From assembly GCA_035402645.1 (NCBI GenBank), contig DAONDQ010000156.1, positions 1 through 5,807 on the forward strand: a DNA stretch of 5,807 nt. The letters run 5' to 3'. The position numbers were made by a program, and so were the translations under genes. The notes under the pieces are model-generated. The model ran no database searches. It saw only the letters and a list, made by a program, of their open reading frames with translations, and was not told where the DNA came from. Shown here in pieces: positions 1 to 5,807 of this stretch (positions are counted from its first letter, which is position 1; each line of letters opens with the position of its first letter). Source of the stretch: DAONDQ01 sp035402645. GTDB taxonomy: Bacteria; Cloacimonadota; Cloacimonadia; Cloacimonadales; DAONDQ01.

Positions 1-1
1 A

Positions 2-658
2 ATGGTCAATGCTCTCATGTACCATTTTCATGAACATCTCTCACAGGGCAGCCATCCCGCAAGACCGGGCATAGTGCATAGGCTCGATGTGGGGACGACA
101 GGACTGATCGTGATCGCTAAGGATGATTCTACCCATGTGAAACTTTCTCATATGTTCCAAGAGCGAGAAATACACAAGCAATACCTTGCCATCGTTGTTG
201 GGACACCCGAGCCCGCCGAGGGCAAGATAGAGGGATTCATGCACCGCTCATTCAAAAACCCGCTGAAGATGGAGATGGGTTTATCAGGCAGGTGGTCGGT
301 AACCAATTATAAGATACGTACCAATTTCCAGCACTTCTCCGTGGTGGATGTGTTTCCTTCGACTGGAAGAATGCACCAGATACGCGTGCATTTTACCTGG
401 AAACATCACCCGATTTTGGGCGATCCCTTGTATGGGGGTACTGATTCACTATTGTCATTCCTACCTTTCGAAATGCATAAGAAGGTCAGGGCACTTCTTC
501 ATCACCTCGACAGGCAGGCTTTGCATGCTTACAGGTTGACTTTCACTCACCCGATGACGGGGAAGGATATGGAGTTTGAAGCACCTATTCCTCCTGATAT
601 CGCACATTGTATTGACTGGCTGGGGAAGAATGATAATCTTATTGACAGGATGGAGTGA
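2..658 (+). CDS. RluA/RluD-family 23S rRNA pseudouridine synthase, 5'-truncated by window edge
   Basis: This enzyme isomerises specific uridines to pseudouridine in RNA, typically in 23S rRNA for RluD-like members, and acts in the cytoplasm. The visible 218 residues hold the family signature GIVHRLDVGTTGL at about 23-35, where Asp29 is the expected catalytic aspartate. Further family blocks are TGRMHQIRVH (121-130), HPILGDPLYGG (136-146) and RQALHAYRL (171-179). The ATG at position 2 is almost certainly internal. E. coli RluD has its catalytic Asp near residue 139, so roughly 110 residues are missing, including the usual N-terminal S4 RNA-binding domain if this member has one. The C-terminus is complete, ending in TGA 40 bases before ribBA, and the gene probably heads or continues an operon with it. 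The subfamily (RluD versus RluA or RluC) cannot be fixed without the N-terminus. The family call is very secure. Confidence 0.95.
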   Translation: MVNALMYHFHEHLSQGSHPARPGIVHRLDVGTTGLIVIAKDDSTHVKLSHMFQEREIHKQYLAIVVGTPEPAEGKIEGFMHRSFKNPLKMEMGLSGRWSVTNYKIRTNFQHFSVVDVFPSTGRMHQIRVHFTWKHHPILGDPLYGGTDSLLSFLPFEMHKKVRALLHHLDRQALHAYRLTFTHPMTGKDMEFEAPIPPDIAHCIDWLGKNDNLIDRME

Positions 659-685
659 TTCTTAAGATTCAAAAAAAAGCAAAAC

Positions 686-690
686 AGGAT
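686..690 (+). promoter_or_regulatory. Ribosome binding site of ribBA
   Basis: AGGAT lies 8 bases before the ATG at 699 and supports that start. An earlier ATG at 692 is out of frame. The rest of the 40-base gap (659-698) is A-rich, with an eight-A run at 671-678. I see no terminator hairpin or clear promoter in it, and it is far too short for an FMN riboswitch. Confidence 0.7.
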
Positions 691-698
691 AATGGAAA

Positions 699-1907
699 AT
701 GAGCAATAAATTTGCAACGATCGATCAAGCTATAGAAGACATCCGCAATGGGAAGATCATCCTGGTCGTGGATGACGAGAACCGCGAGAATGAAGGTGAT
801 TTTCTCACCGCAGCAGACCTTATCACACCCGAAAAGGTCAATTTCATGATCACACATGGAAAGGGACTGGTCTGTGTGCCGATGCAGGCAGAAAGGCTGC
901 AGGCACTTGATATTTCTCTGATGACGGATGAGATAACGGAAAGACACGGAACAAAGTTCACGATCTCCGTGGATGCCAAGGAAGGAACTTCTACAGGCAT
1001 CTCTGCAGGTGACAGAGCTCTTACCATCCAGAAGCTTGCTGATCAGAAAAGTAAAGCGAGTGACTTCATGAGACCTGGTCACATATTCCCTCTCATCGCT
1101 GAGAAGGGTGGTGTGTTGCGCAGGGCAGGGCATACGGAAGCAACCGTTGATCTTGTGACAATGGCTGGTTTCAACCCGATTGGGGTTATTTGTGAAGTCA
1201 TCAAGGATGACGGTGAAATGGCAAGATTGCCGGAGTTGGAAGTCATTGCAGAGCAGTTCGGTATCAATATCATTTCCATCGAAGATTTGATCCAGTATAG
1301 AAGACACAGGGAAAAGCTCGTGGAGTGCGTGACAGAAGCCAATCTACCTACGGATTTCGGTGATTTTACGATCTATACATATCAGAGTAAAGTCTCTGAT
1401 GAATTTCATATAGCCCTGGTGAAAGGTGATGTAAGGGGACAGGAGAATGTGCTCGTGAGAGTGCATTCCGAGTGTCTTACCGGAGATGCGCTCTTCTCCA
1501 AGAGATGTGATTGCGGTGACCAACTGGCACGTTCCTTCCAGATGATCGCTGAAGAGGGAATGGGTGTCATTCTCTATATGAAGCAGGAAGGACGTGGAAT
1601 TGGCTTATTGAATAAGATCAAAGCCTATCACCTCCAGGATCATGGTCGTGACACGGTCCAAGCAAATCTCGAACTGGGCTTGCCTGAGGATCTGAGGGAT
1701 TACGGAATTGGTGCTCAAATACTGAAGGATTTGGGCTTGCATAAGATCAGGTTATTGACAAACAATCCCAAAAAGCTGATTGGTTTGCAGGGTTATGGAT
1801 TGGAAATCGTGGAGAGGGTGCCAATCGAGATCGAACCGAATGAAACGAACCGTTTCTACCTTGAAACCAAGAAAAAGAAGATGGGACATATACTTGATGA
1901 AGTCTAA
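699..1907 (+). CDS. ribBA: RibBA: 3,4-dihydroxy-2-butanone 4-phosphate synthase / GTP cyclohydrolase II
   Basis: This bifunctional cytoplasmic enzyme catalyses both entry steps of riboflavin synthesis. The N-terminal half (about 1-200) converts ribulose 5-phosphate to dihydroxybutanone phosphate and formate. The C-terminal half (about 205-400) opens GTP to a diaminopyrimidine. The RibB half carries DDENRENEGD (25-34, Mg-binding acidic residues), EGTSTGISAGDR (95-106), RPGHIFPL (125-132), GHTEATVDL (144-152) and Glu166. The RibA half carries zinc ligands Cys259, Cys270 and Cys272, the QEGRGIGL loop (296-303), Tyr310, and Asp331/Arg333. Aligned from memory to the E. coli enzymes, Cys54/65/67, Tyr105 and Arg128 sit at a constant offset of 205, and His153 and Glu174 of RibB at an offset of 8, so both active sites appear intact. 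Its 402 residues are normal for RibBA. No other rib genes are nearby, and its stop lies inside the next gene. Confidence 0.98.
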   Translation: MSNKFATIDQAIEDIRNGKIILVVDDENRENEGDFLTAADLITPEKVNFMITHGKGLVCVPMQAERLQALDISLMTDEITERHGTKFTISVDAKEGTSTGISAGDRALTIQKLADQKSKASDFMRPGHIFPLIAEKGGVLRRAGHTEATVDLVTMAGFNPIGVICEVIKDDGEMARLPELEVIAEQFGINIISIEDLIQYRRHREKLVECVTEANLPTDFGDFTIYTYQSKVSDEFHIALVKGDVRGQENVLVRVHSECLTGDALFSKRCDCGDQLARSFQMIAEEGMGVILYMKQEGRGIGLLNKIKAYHLQDHGRDTVQANLELGLPEDLRDYGIGAQILKDLGLHKIRLLTNNPKKLIGLQGYGLEIVERVPIEIEPNETNRFYLETKKKKMGHILDEV

Positions 1908-2649
1908 ACTTCTCTTCATTACACTCTTGCTCATCTGCGCAATCGGATTATGGGCTACCGATTTTCCAAAGCCTACCGGTTGGGTGAATGACTTTGCCGG
2001 TAAACTATCACCGGCAGTGATAGACAGTTTGACAGGCAAGATTACGGAATTGAAGGAAAAGACGAATGTAGAGATCGCGGTTGCCATTCTTCCAGATATT
2101 GGCGGACGTGATTATAATGAAACAGCAGTAAAACTTTATCGCGACTGGGGGGTTGGAAACAAGAACAATGAAGGTGTTCTTGTCATGGTCGCTGTCCAGG
2201 AGCGTAAGATCAAGATAGAAGTAGGCTATGGTTCGGAAGGTTATGTCACTGATCTGCGATCAAACCAGATATACCAGCAGATTGCTTCCAACTTATCACA
2301 GGGTAATTATGACCAGGGAATATCAATTGGTGTGAACATGATTCTTTCGCTGATTGCGACAGAAAAGAACGTCACGCTCTCCGGTGTTCCTGATTATAGT
2401 GCGTACGCGGGAAATCACACACAGCGCAGCAGTAAAGCAAGTCTCATCATCCCAATCATCTTCATACTTCTTGTCATATTGACAAGAGGCAGGATTCTCT
2501 TCTGGATGCTCTTATTTTCCGGTAGGGGTCCAAGAGGTGGAGGCGGTTTTGGTGGGTTCAGCGGTGGACTCGGCGGAGGCGGTTTCGGCGGGTTTGGTGG
2601 TTTTGGAGGCGGCAGCTCCGGTGGTGGTGGAGCAGGAGGAGGTTTCTAA
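1897..2649 (+). CDS. TPM-domain (YgcG-like) exported protein with glycine-rich tail
   Basis: A 250-residue protein of the TPM family, which is widespread and poorly defined; some plant members are thylakoid phosphatases or photosystem II repair factors, but bacterial YgcG-like proteins have no settled role. Residues 1-20 look like a signal peptide (Lys2/Lys4, then a hydrophobic core, with possible cleavage near Gly17-Ala20). Cys14 does not fit a lipobox. The TPM domain spans about 27-155, with GWVNDFAGKLSP (28-39), DWGVGNKNNEGVLVMV (83-98) and KIEVGYGSEGYVTDL (106-120). A membrane helix follows at about 182-207, then a tail (214-250) in which 26 of 37 residues are glycine, broken by Phe and Ser. 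The likely topology is an extracytoplasmic TPM domain with a cytoplasmic tail. I prefer the ATG at 1897 over the in-frame ATG at 1780 because it starts a signal peptide and leaves only 11 bases of overlap with ribBA. A weak GGGA lies about 10 bases upstream. Confidence 0.87.
   Translation: MKSKLLFITLLLICAIGLWATDFPKPTGWVNDFAGKLSPAVIDSLTGKITELKEKTNVEIAVAILPDIGGRDYNETAVKLYRDWGVGNKNNEGVLVMVAVQERKIKIEVGYGSEGYVTDLRSNQIYQQIASNLSQGNYDQGISIGVNMILSLIATEKNVTLSGVPDYSAYAGNHTQRSSKASLIIPIIFILLVILTRGRILFWMLLFSGRGPRGGGGFGGFSGGLGGGGFGGFGGFGGGSSGGGGAGGGF
2536..2646 (+). repeat. Low-complexity glycine-codon tract
   Basis: This G-rich coding tract specifies the Gly/Phe/Ser tail of the TPM protein. Two imperfect 20-base copies of GGAGGCGGTTTYGGYGGGTT lie 36 bases apart, at 2539-2558 and 2575-2594, differing at two silent third positions. 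Glycine codons vary (GGT, GGC, GGA), so the tract is not a simple microsatellite. Such tails are common in YgcG-like proteins. Confidence 0.75.
2634..2642 (+). promoter_or_regulatory. Shine-Dalgarno of the DUF445-like gene, inside the TPM coding sequence
   Basis: AGGAGGAGG lies 6 bases before the ATG at 2649. The same bases encode the final glycines of the TPM protein. With the TAATG stop/start overlap, this strongly supports the start at 2649 and suggests translational coupling of the two genes. Confidence 0.8.
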
Positions 2650-3239
2650 TGAGTTTCCTTATCATTATGCTAAAAGGTTTTGCATTCATCATTTTCAATA
2701 TGCTGGGTGCCTTTTTTATTGTATACTCTGTAAAGCTGGTGCTTTTTAAGAGACACCCTTTCTCATTCTTTGGAAAGCAGATTCCAATTACACAAGGTTA
2801 TATCGTTAGAAAGAGAAATTGGGTACTCGATAAACTCAGGTTTTTGCTGAATGATTATCTGCGCCAGGCAGAAAATGAAGATTATTCTGATGGATATCTG
2901 AAACAGTGGGAAAATACTATATTCAATGCGATTGTAGAGAAGATATATGAAATCGAGGAACTGAATTTCCTGCCAAGAGCATGGAGAGAAAAGATCATAA
3001 ACCTGATTGCCAATGCCATTCTCAAACTGGTGAAGCAACTCTTGCGGAAGTTAGTGCCTTATCTCATTTCCAAATACCAGTTGCATTCCTATATCGACCT
3101 GATCGATCGTAAGCTCGATATTGATGTAATCATCAGCTATTTTAATCAATATGTTTATAAATATGTATTACTATTCTTCCTGGCAGTTTCATTCCTGATA
3201 GGTTTAGCCAATATGATCCTGTTCTGGATACTGGTATAG
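2649..3239 (+). CDS. Small two-helix membrane protein, probably DUF445-like
   Basis: A 196-residue protein with a hydrophobic N-terminal segment (about 4-33), a charged helical middle (about 55-165) and a C-terminal membrane helix (about 170-195), so both ends are probably in the membrane. Just after the first helix, LFKRHPFSFFGKQIPITQG (32-50) followed by IVRKRN resembles the DUF445/YheB hallmark of a Phe-Arg-Pro stretch, a Gly-x-x-(I/L)-P-x-T-P-G turn and a basic patch. The overall helix-soluble-helix layout also fits. The match is from memory and imperfect: the Pro after Thr is Gln here, and the usual Thr-Asn in helix 1 is absent. DUF445 has no defined biochemical role. The start is fixed by the AGGAGG site and the one-base overlap with the TPM gene, which implies co-expression and perhaps a shared membrane role. 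Otherwise it would be an uncharacterised membrane protein. Confidence 0.75.
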   Translation: MSFLIIMLKGFAFIIFNMLGAFFIVYSVKLVLFKRHPFSFFGKQIPITQGYIVRKRNWVLDKLRFLLNDYLRQAENEDYSDGYLKQWENTIFNAIVEKIYEIEELNFLPRAWREKIINLIANAILKLVKQLLRKLVPYLISKYQLHSYIDLIDRKLDIDVIISYFNQYVYKYVLLFFLAVSFLIGLANMILFWILV

Positions 3240-3253
3240 ATCGTTAAGACTGT

Positions 3254-4672
3254 ATGAGCCAAACAAGAGACCTGACGAAGGGTCCGATTGTATCGGAACT
3301 CCTTATGCTTTCTTTACCGATCATGCTGACCATGTTCATCCAGATGATGTACAACCTGACAGATATGCTCTGGATCGGGAGATTGGGCAGTGGACCCGTC
3401 GCCGCGGTCGGTACTGCCGGTTTCTTCCTCTGGTTCTGCAATTCCATCATGATGGCAACCAAAACAGGTGTGGAAGTAGGGGTATCTCAATCTGTAGGAA
3501 GAAATGACCTGGATAGCGCGAAGGCATTTGCAAAGAATTCTGTTCGATTGGCTTTCTATCTCTCCATATTCTTCGGAGTCCTGTTATTTGTCTTTGCAAG
3601 GCAATTACTTGGCTTTTTCCACCTTGGTGTCACCGCAACTGGATATAACCCCACGAAAGGTGGAATTGGGTATCTGCGGATTGTATCATTTGGGACTATC
3701 TTCCTTTTCTTGAATCCTACATTTTCCGGTATCTTTAATGCCCTTGGCAACAGCAAATTACCCTTCAAATACAATGTTACCGGACTTATCATCAATGCCG
3801 GACTTGATCCGCTCTTGATATATGGGATAGGACCCTTTCCCAGGCTTGAAGTGAACGGAGCAGCCATTGCAACTGTTTTTGCCCAGTTTGTAGTTTTCAT
3901 TCTTTTCTTTCTTCGTTTCCAGAGTAAACAATCTCCGTTGCATTTTGGGTTCTTTATCGGCAGACTGCAGAAGGTATATTTAAAACCCATCCTGAAGTTC
4001 GGAAGTCCGGTTGCCATTCAAAGTGCCTTATTTTCAATTTTTGGCATGATCATTGCCCGAATCCTTGCCGCATGGGGACCTGTACCGATCGCTGTACAAA
4101 GGGTTGGCTCACAGATTGAAGCCATTTCCTGGATGACAGCCGGAGGTTTCTCCACAGCACTGTCTGCTTTCACAGGGCAGAATTACGGTGCCATGAAGTT
4201 TGATCGGATTAAAAAGGGTTATTATGCTGCCCTTGCAGTCATGGGCTCAATCGGATTGTTTGCCAGCCTGCTTTTGATCACAATTCCCGGGCCGATCTTT
4301 CACATCTTCATCCAGGAAAAGGGAACTTTGCCTCTGGGTATCGATTACTTGCGAATACTCGGTTATTCACAATTGTTCATGTGCATCGAGATCACGACCG
4401 GAGGGGCTTTCAACGGATTGGGGAGAGCCTATATCCCAGCCATTGTGAGCATTGTCTGGAATGCGCTCCGTATCCCACTTGCCCTGTTTCTCTCATCTAA
4501 GGCGATCTTGGGGTTGAATGGTATCTGGTGGAGTGTCAGTTCGACCAGTATTGTGAAGGGAATTCTATTGTTTATCTGGTTTTTGATTTTCTATAGATCA
4601 TTTACAAAGAGCAGGGAATTGAAGTCAGAAAGAGTCGTGATTCCTGAGAGTGTCAGTGAGATTTCTTCCTGA
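3254..4672 (+). CDS. MATE-family multidrug/metabolite efflux transporter
   Basis: A 472-residue inner-membrane antiporter of the usual MATE length (about 450-480) with 12 expected helices in two related halves. MATE proteins export organic cations, drugs or metabolites in exchange for Na+ or H+; this one's substrate cannot be read. The N-terminus DLTKGPIVSELLMLSLPIML (6-25) followed by YNLTDMLWIGRLG (33-45) is typical of helix 1. GLDPLLIYGIGP (183-194) is the conserved end of helix 5. The second half has GFSTALSAFTGQNYGAMKFDRI (298-319) and GGAFNGLGRAYIPA (383-396). The NorM-like pattern is clear, but I cannot assign the coupling ion. It starts 14 bases after the previous stop. An in-frame TAA at 3245-3247 blocks any earlier start, and no good ribosome binding site is visible, only AAG at 3246-3248. 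The hydrophilic tail (about 450-472) overlaps the 3' end of the opposing ygiQ gene. Confidence 0.94.
   Translation: MSQTRDLTKGPIVSELLMLSLPIMLTMFIQMMYNLTDMLWIGRLGSGPVAAVGTAGFFLWFCNSIMMATKTGVEVGVSQSVGRNDLDSAKAFAKNSVRLAFYLSIFFGVLLFVFARQLLGFFHLGVTATGYNPTKGGIGYLRIVSFGTIFLFLNPTFSGIFNALGNSKLPFKYNVTGLIINAGLDPLLIYGIGPFPRLEVNGAAIATVFAQFVVFILFFLRFQSKQSPLHFGFFIGRLQKVYLKPILKFGSPVAIQSALFSIFGMIIARILAAWGPVPIAVQRVGSQIEAISWMTAGGFSTALSAFTGQNYGAMKFDRIKKGYYAALAVMGSIGLFASLLLITIPGPIFHIFIQEKGTLPLGIDYLRILGYSQLFMCIEITTGGAFNGLGRAYIPAIVSIVWNALRIPLALFLSSKAILGLNGIWWSVSSTSIVKGILLFIWFLIFYRSFTKSRELKSERVVIPESVSEISS
4653..4672. other. Tail-to-tail overlap of the MATE and ygiQ genes
   Basis: The last codons of the MATE gene (residue 467 to its TGA at 4670-4672) are also the antisense of the last five to six codons and the TGA (4653-4655) of ygiQ. 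There is no intergenic space, and I see no hairpin followed by a T-run for either gene nearby. Each transcript must therefore end inside the other gene or by another mechanism. Confidence 0.85.
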
Positions 4673-5807
4673 TTGGATAAAATTGATTCATTAACTCCGA
4701 CCTGTGCACTTTATGCAATGCTTCCATCACATATTTTCGATTTTCAGGCATGAACCATTGTGCCAAAGCCTTCTGCAACCGAATCTCCCTGCCTTTGGGA
4801 ACATGAATAGGCTTTCCCGTTTCCCAATCCATACCGGTAAAATACATGCAGGTGCTGAGTGTCATCGGAGTAGGGGTGAATTCCTGAATCTGTTCCAGCC
4901 GAATGTTATTCTTCAATAAATACAGTGCCAGATCGAGTCCTTCTTTTAGCCCTGAACCTGGATGTCCAACGATGATATAGGGAATTACCATTTGATTTTT
5001 ATGCATTTTGTGAGATTCTTTTTCAAATTTCCTGCAGAAGTTTTCATACACTGAGATATCCGGTTTTCCCATCGCGTTCAAGACCAGGGAGTTGGTGTGT
5101 TCCGGAGCAAGTTTTAGATGACCTCCAATGAAGAATTGAGCAAGGTCATCAATATAGTCATCCGCATTCACGGAAAGGTCAAACCGAATTCCTGAAGCAA
5201 TAAAGAGGTGTTTTATCGCAGGATGTGAATGTGCCGCATGGATCATTTTTCGTTGTCTGTCATGACTGCTGTGTAATAGACTGCAGACATCCGGATAAAG
5301 GCAGGAATCCCGCTTGCAGGTTTTCTCCAGATGTTTCGAGCAATACATGCCGTACATATTGGCGGAAGGTCCGCCCACATCGGAAATGGTACCATGATAG
5401 TACTTCTGATGAGAGATATCATCAATCTCATTCAGAATGAATTGCTGAGAACGTGACTGAATCTGTTTCCCCTGGTGGTATCCAATGGTGCAAAATCGGC
5501 AACCGCCAAAGCATCCGCGATGCGACGTGATAGAATCCCTAATCTGGACAAATGCAGGTATCTCCATGCCGTTATAGGCGGGATGAGGCTGTCTCTGGAA
5601 GGGAAGTGAATATATGGCATCCATTTCCTTTTCACTCATGGGTTCCGTCGGCTGATTGTGTTTCAGATAACGACCTGCAAAAGGCTGATATAAAGGGGAT
5701 TGGCGATAATTTTCATGAAAGGTCTTGGACATATGATAGAATCCCCTGGGTTCAAGCGATTCTTCCAGGGAAGGTAGAATTACAGGTTTCTCTGTATCCG
5801 GGATTTG
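4653..5807 (-). CDS. ygiQ: YgiQ-family (UPF0313) radical SAM protein, 5'-truncated by window edge
   Basis: A member of the YgiQ group of radical SAM enzymes, whose substrate is unknown to me. The frame stays open from the window edge to the stop, giving 384 residues. The ATG at 5732 is internal, because in-frame codons continue upstream and E. coli YgiQ has over 700 residues. The N-terminal domain, several hundred residues in that family, lies outside the window. Counting from the Met at 5732, RGCFGGCRFC (72-81) gives the CX3CX2C [4Fe-4S]/SAM ligands Cys74, Cys78 and Cys81 (codons at 5511-5513, 5499-5501, 5490-5492). IQSRS (91-95), ISDVGGPSANMYGMYC (116-131), LKLAPEHT (206-213) and HVPKGREIRLQKAL (310-323) match the family strongly. 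Four further cysteines (131, 139, 144, 150) form a second cluster. The C-terminus ends soon after the VPKG block and seems to lack the long basic tail of the E. coli protein. It converges on the MATE gene. Confidence 0.95.
   Translation of the reverse strand, partial: QIPDTEKPVILPSLEESLEPRGFYHMSKTFHENYRQSPLYQPFAGRYLKHNQPTEPMSEKEMDAIYSLPFQRQPHPAYNGMEIPAFVQIRDSITSHRGCFGGCRFCTIGYHQGKQIQSRSQQFILNEIDDISHQKYYHGTISDVGGPSANMYGMYCSKHLEKTCKRDSCLYPDVCSLLHSSHDRQRKMIHAAHSHPAIKHLFIASGIRFDLSVNADDYIDDLAQFFIGGHLKLAPEHTNSLVLNAMGKPDISVYENFCRKFEKESHKMHKNQMVIPYIIVGHPGSGLKEGLDLALYLLKNNIRLEQIQEFTPTPMTLSTCMYFTGMDWETGKPIHVPKGREIRLQKALAQWFMPENRKYVMEALHKVHRSELMNQFYPIRKKSH

Noticed and set aside
669..1307. A 212-codon open frame antisense to the first half of ribBA
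   Set aside because: It lies wholly opposite a strongly conserved enzyme, is rich in Cys and His without a recognisable motif, and has no sign of a ribosome site. It is best explained as a shadow of ribBA codon bias.
1755..1760. TTGACA inside ribBA as a possible -35 box
   Set aside because: No reasonable -10 element lies 16-18 bases downstream, and the bases encode the conserved LLTNNP segment.
1780..1896. A 39-residue N-terminal extension of the TPM protein from an upstream ATG
   Set aside because: The extension would overlap the conserved end of ribBA, is Arg-rich, and would bury a clear signal peptide that begins at 1897.
2537..2749. An open frame in another phase across the glycine tract and the next gene's start
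   Set aside because: It encodes an Ala/Val/Gly-rich sequence made by reading glycine codons out of phase, and both overlapping frames are better supported.
3556..4017. A 153-codon open frame antisense to the MATE gene
   Set aside because: It is a basic, low-information sequence opposite conserved MATE helices with no family motif, and so a shadow frame.
4673..4720. A possible terminator for the MATE gene
   Set aside because: I found no stable stem followed by a T-run; the sequence is simply the 3' end of the ygiQ coding region.

Overview
The window is a dense bacterial protein-coding region with six genes and no RNA genes, mobile elements or CRISPR. Five genes run on the + strand: an RluA/RluD-type rRNA pseudouridine synthase (5' end cut by the window), ribBA, a secreted or membrane-anchored TPM-domain protein with a glycine-rich tail, a small two-helix membrane protein resembling DUF445, and a MATE-family transporter. 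A sixth gene, a YgiQ-type radical SAM protein, lies on the - strand, converges on the MATE gene, and is cut at its 5' end by the window. Moderate base composition, AGGAGG-type ribosome binding sites and tightly packed genes suit a bacterium. YgiQ and the mixed character of the proteins suggest an anaerobic or facultative Gram-negative-type lineage, perhaps a candidate phylum such as Cloacimonadota. That placement is a low-confidence guess from general resemblance.

Layout. 2-658 is the catalytic C-terminal part of the pseudouridine synthase. After 40 bases comes ribBA (699-1907), with both enzyme halves apparently intact. Its last 11 bases overlap the start of the TPM gene (1897-2649), whose stop overlaps the next start by one base (TAATG). 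The DUF445-like gene (2649-3239) is followed after 14 bases by the MATE gene (3254-4672). These five genes look like one transcription unit: gaps are 40 bases or less, two junctions overlap, and no terminator is visible between them. The MATE gene and ygiQ (4653-5807, minus) overlap tail to tail by 20 bases. No stretch of 300 bases lacks a gene.

How the genes relate. The first two are housekeeping enzymes: ribosomal RNA modification and the two entry reactions of riboflavin synthesis. The next two are translationally linked envelope proteins of unknown role, and the most interesting local detail is that the glycine codons ending the TPM gene also form the ribosome binding site of the next gene. 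The MATE protein is a cation-coupled exporter whose substrate cannot be read from sequence. There is no sign that these genes form a single pathway, and I do not see a convincing undescribed system here. The TPM/DUF445-like pair and the extra cysteine cluster of YgiQ are the points most worth checking.
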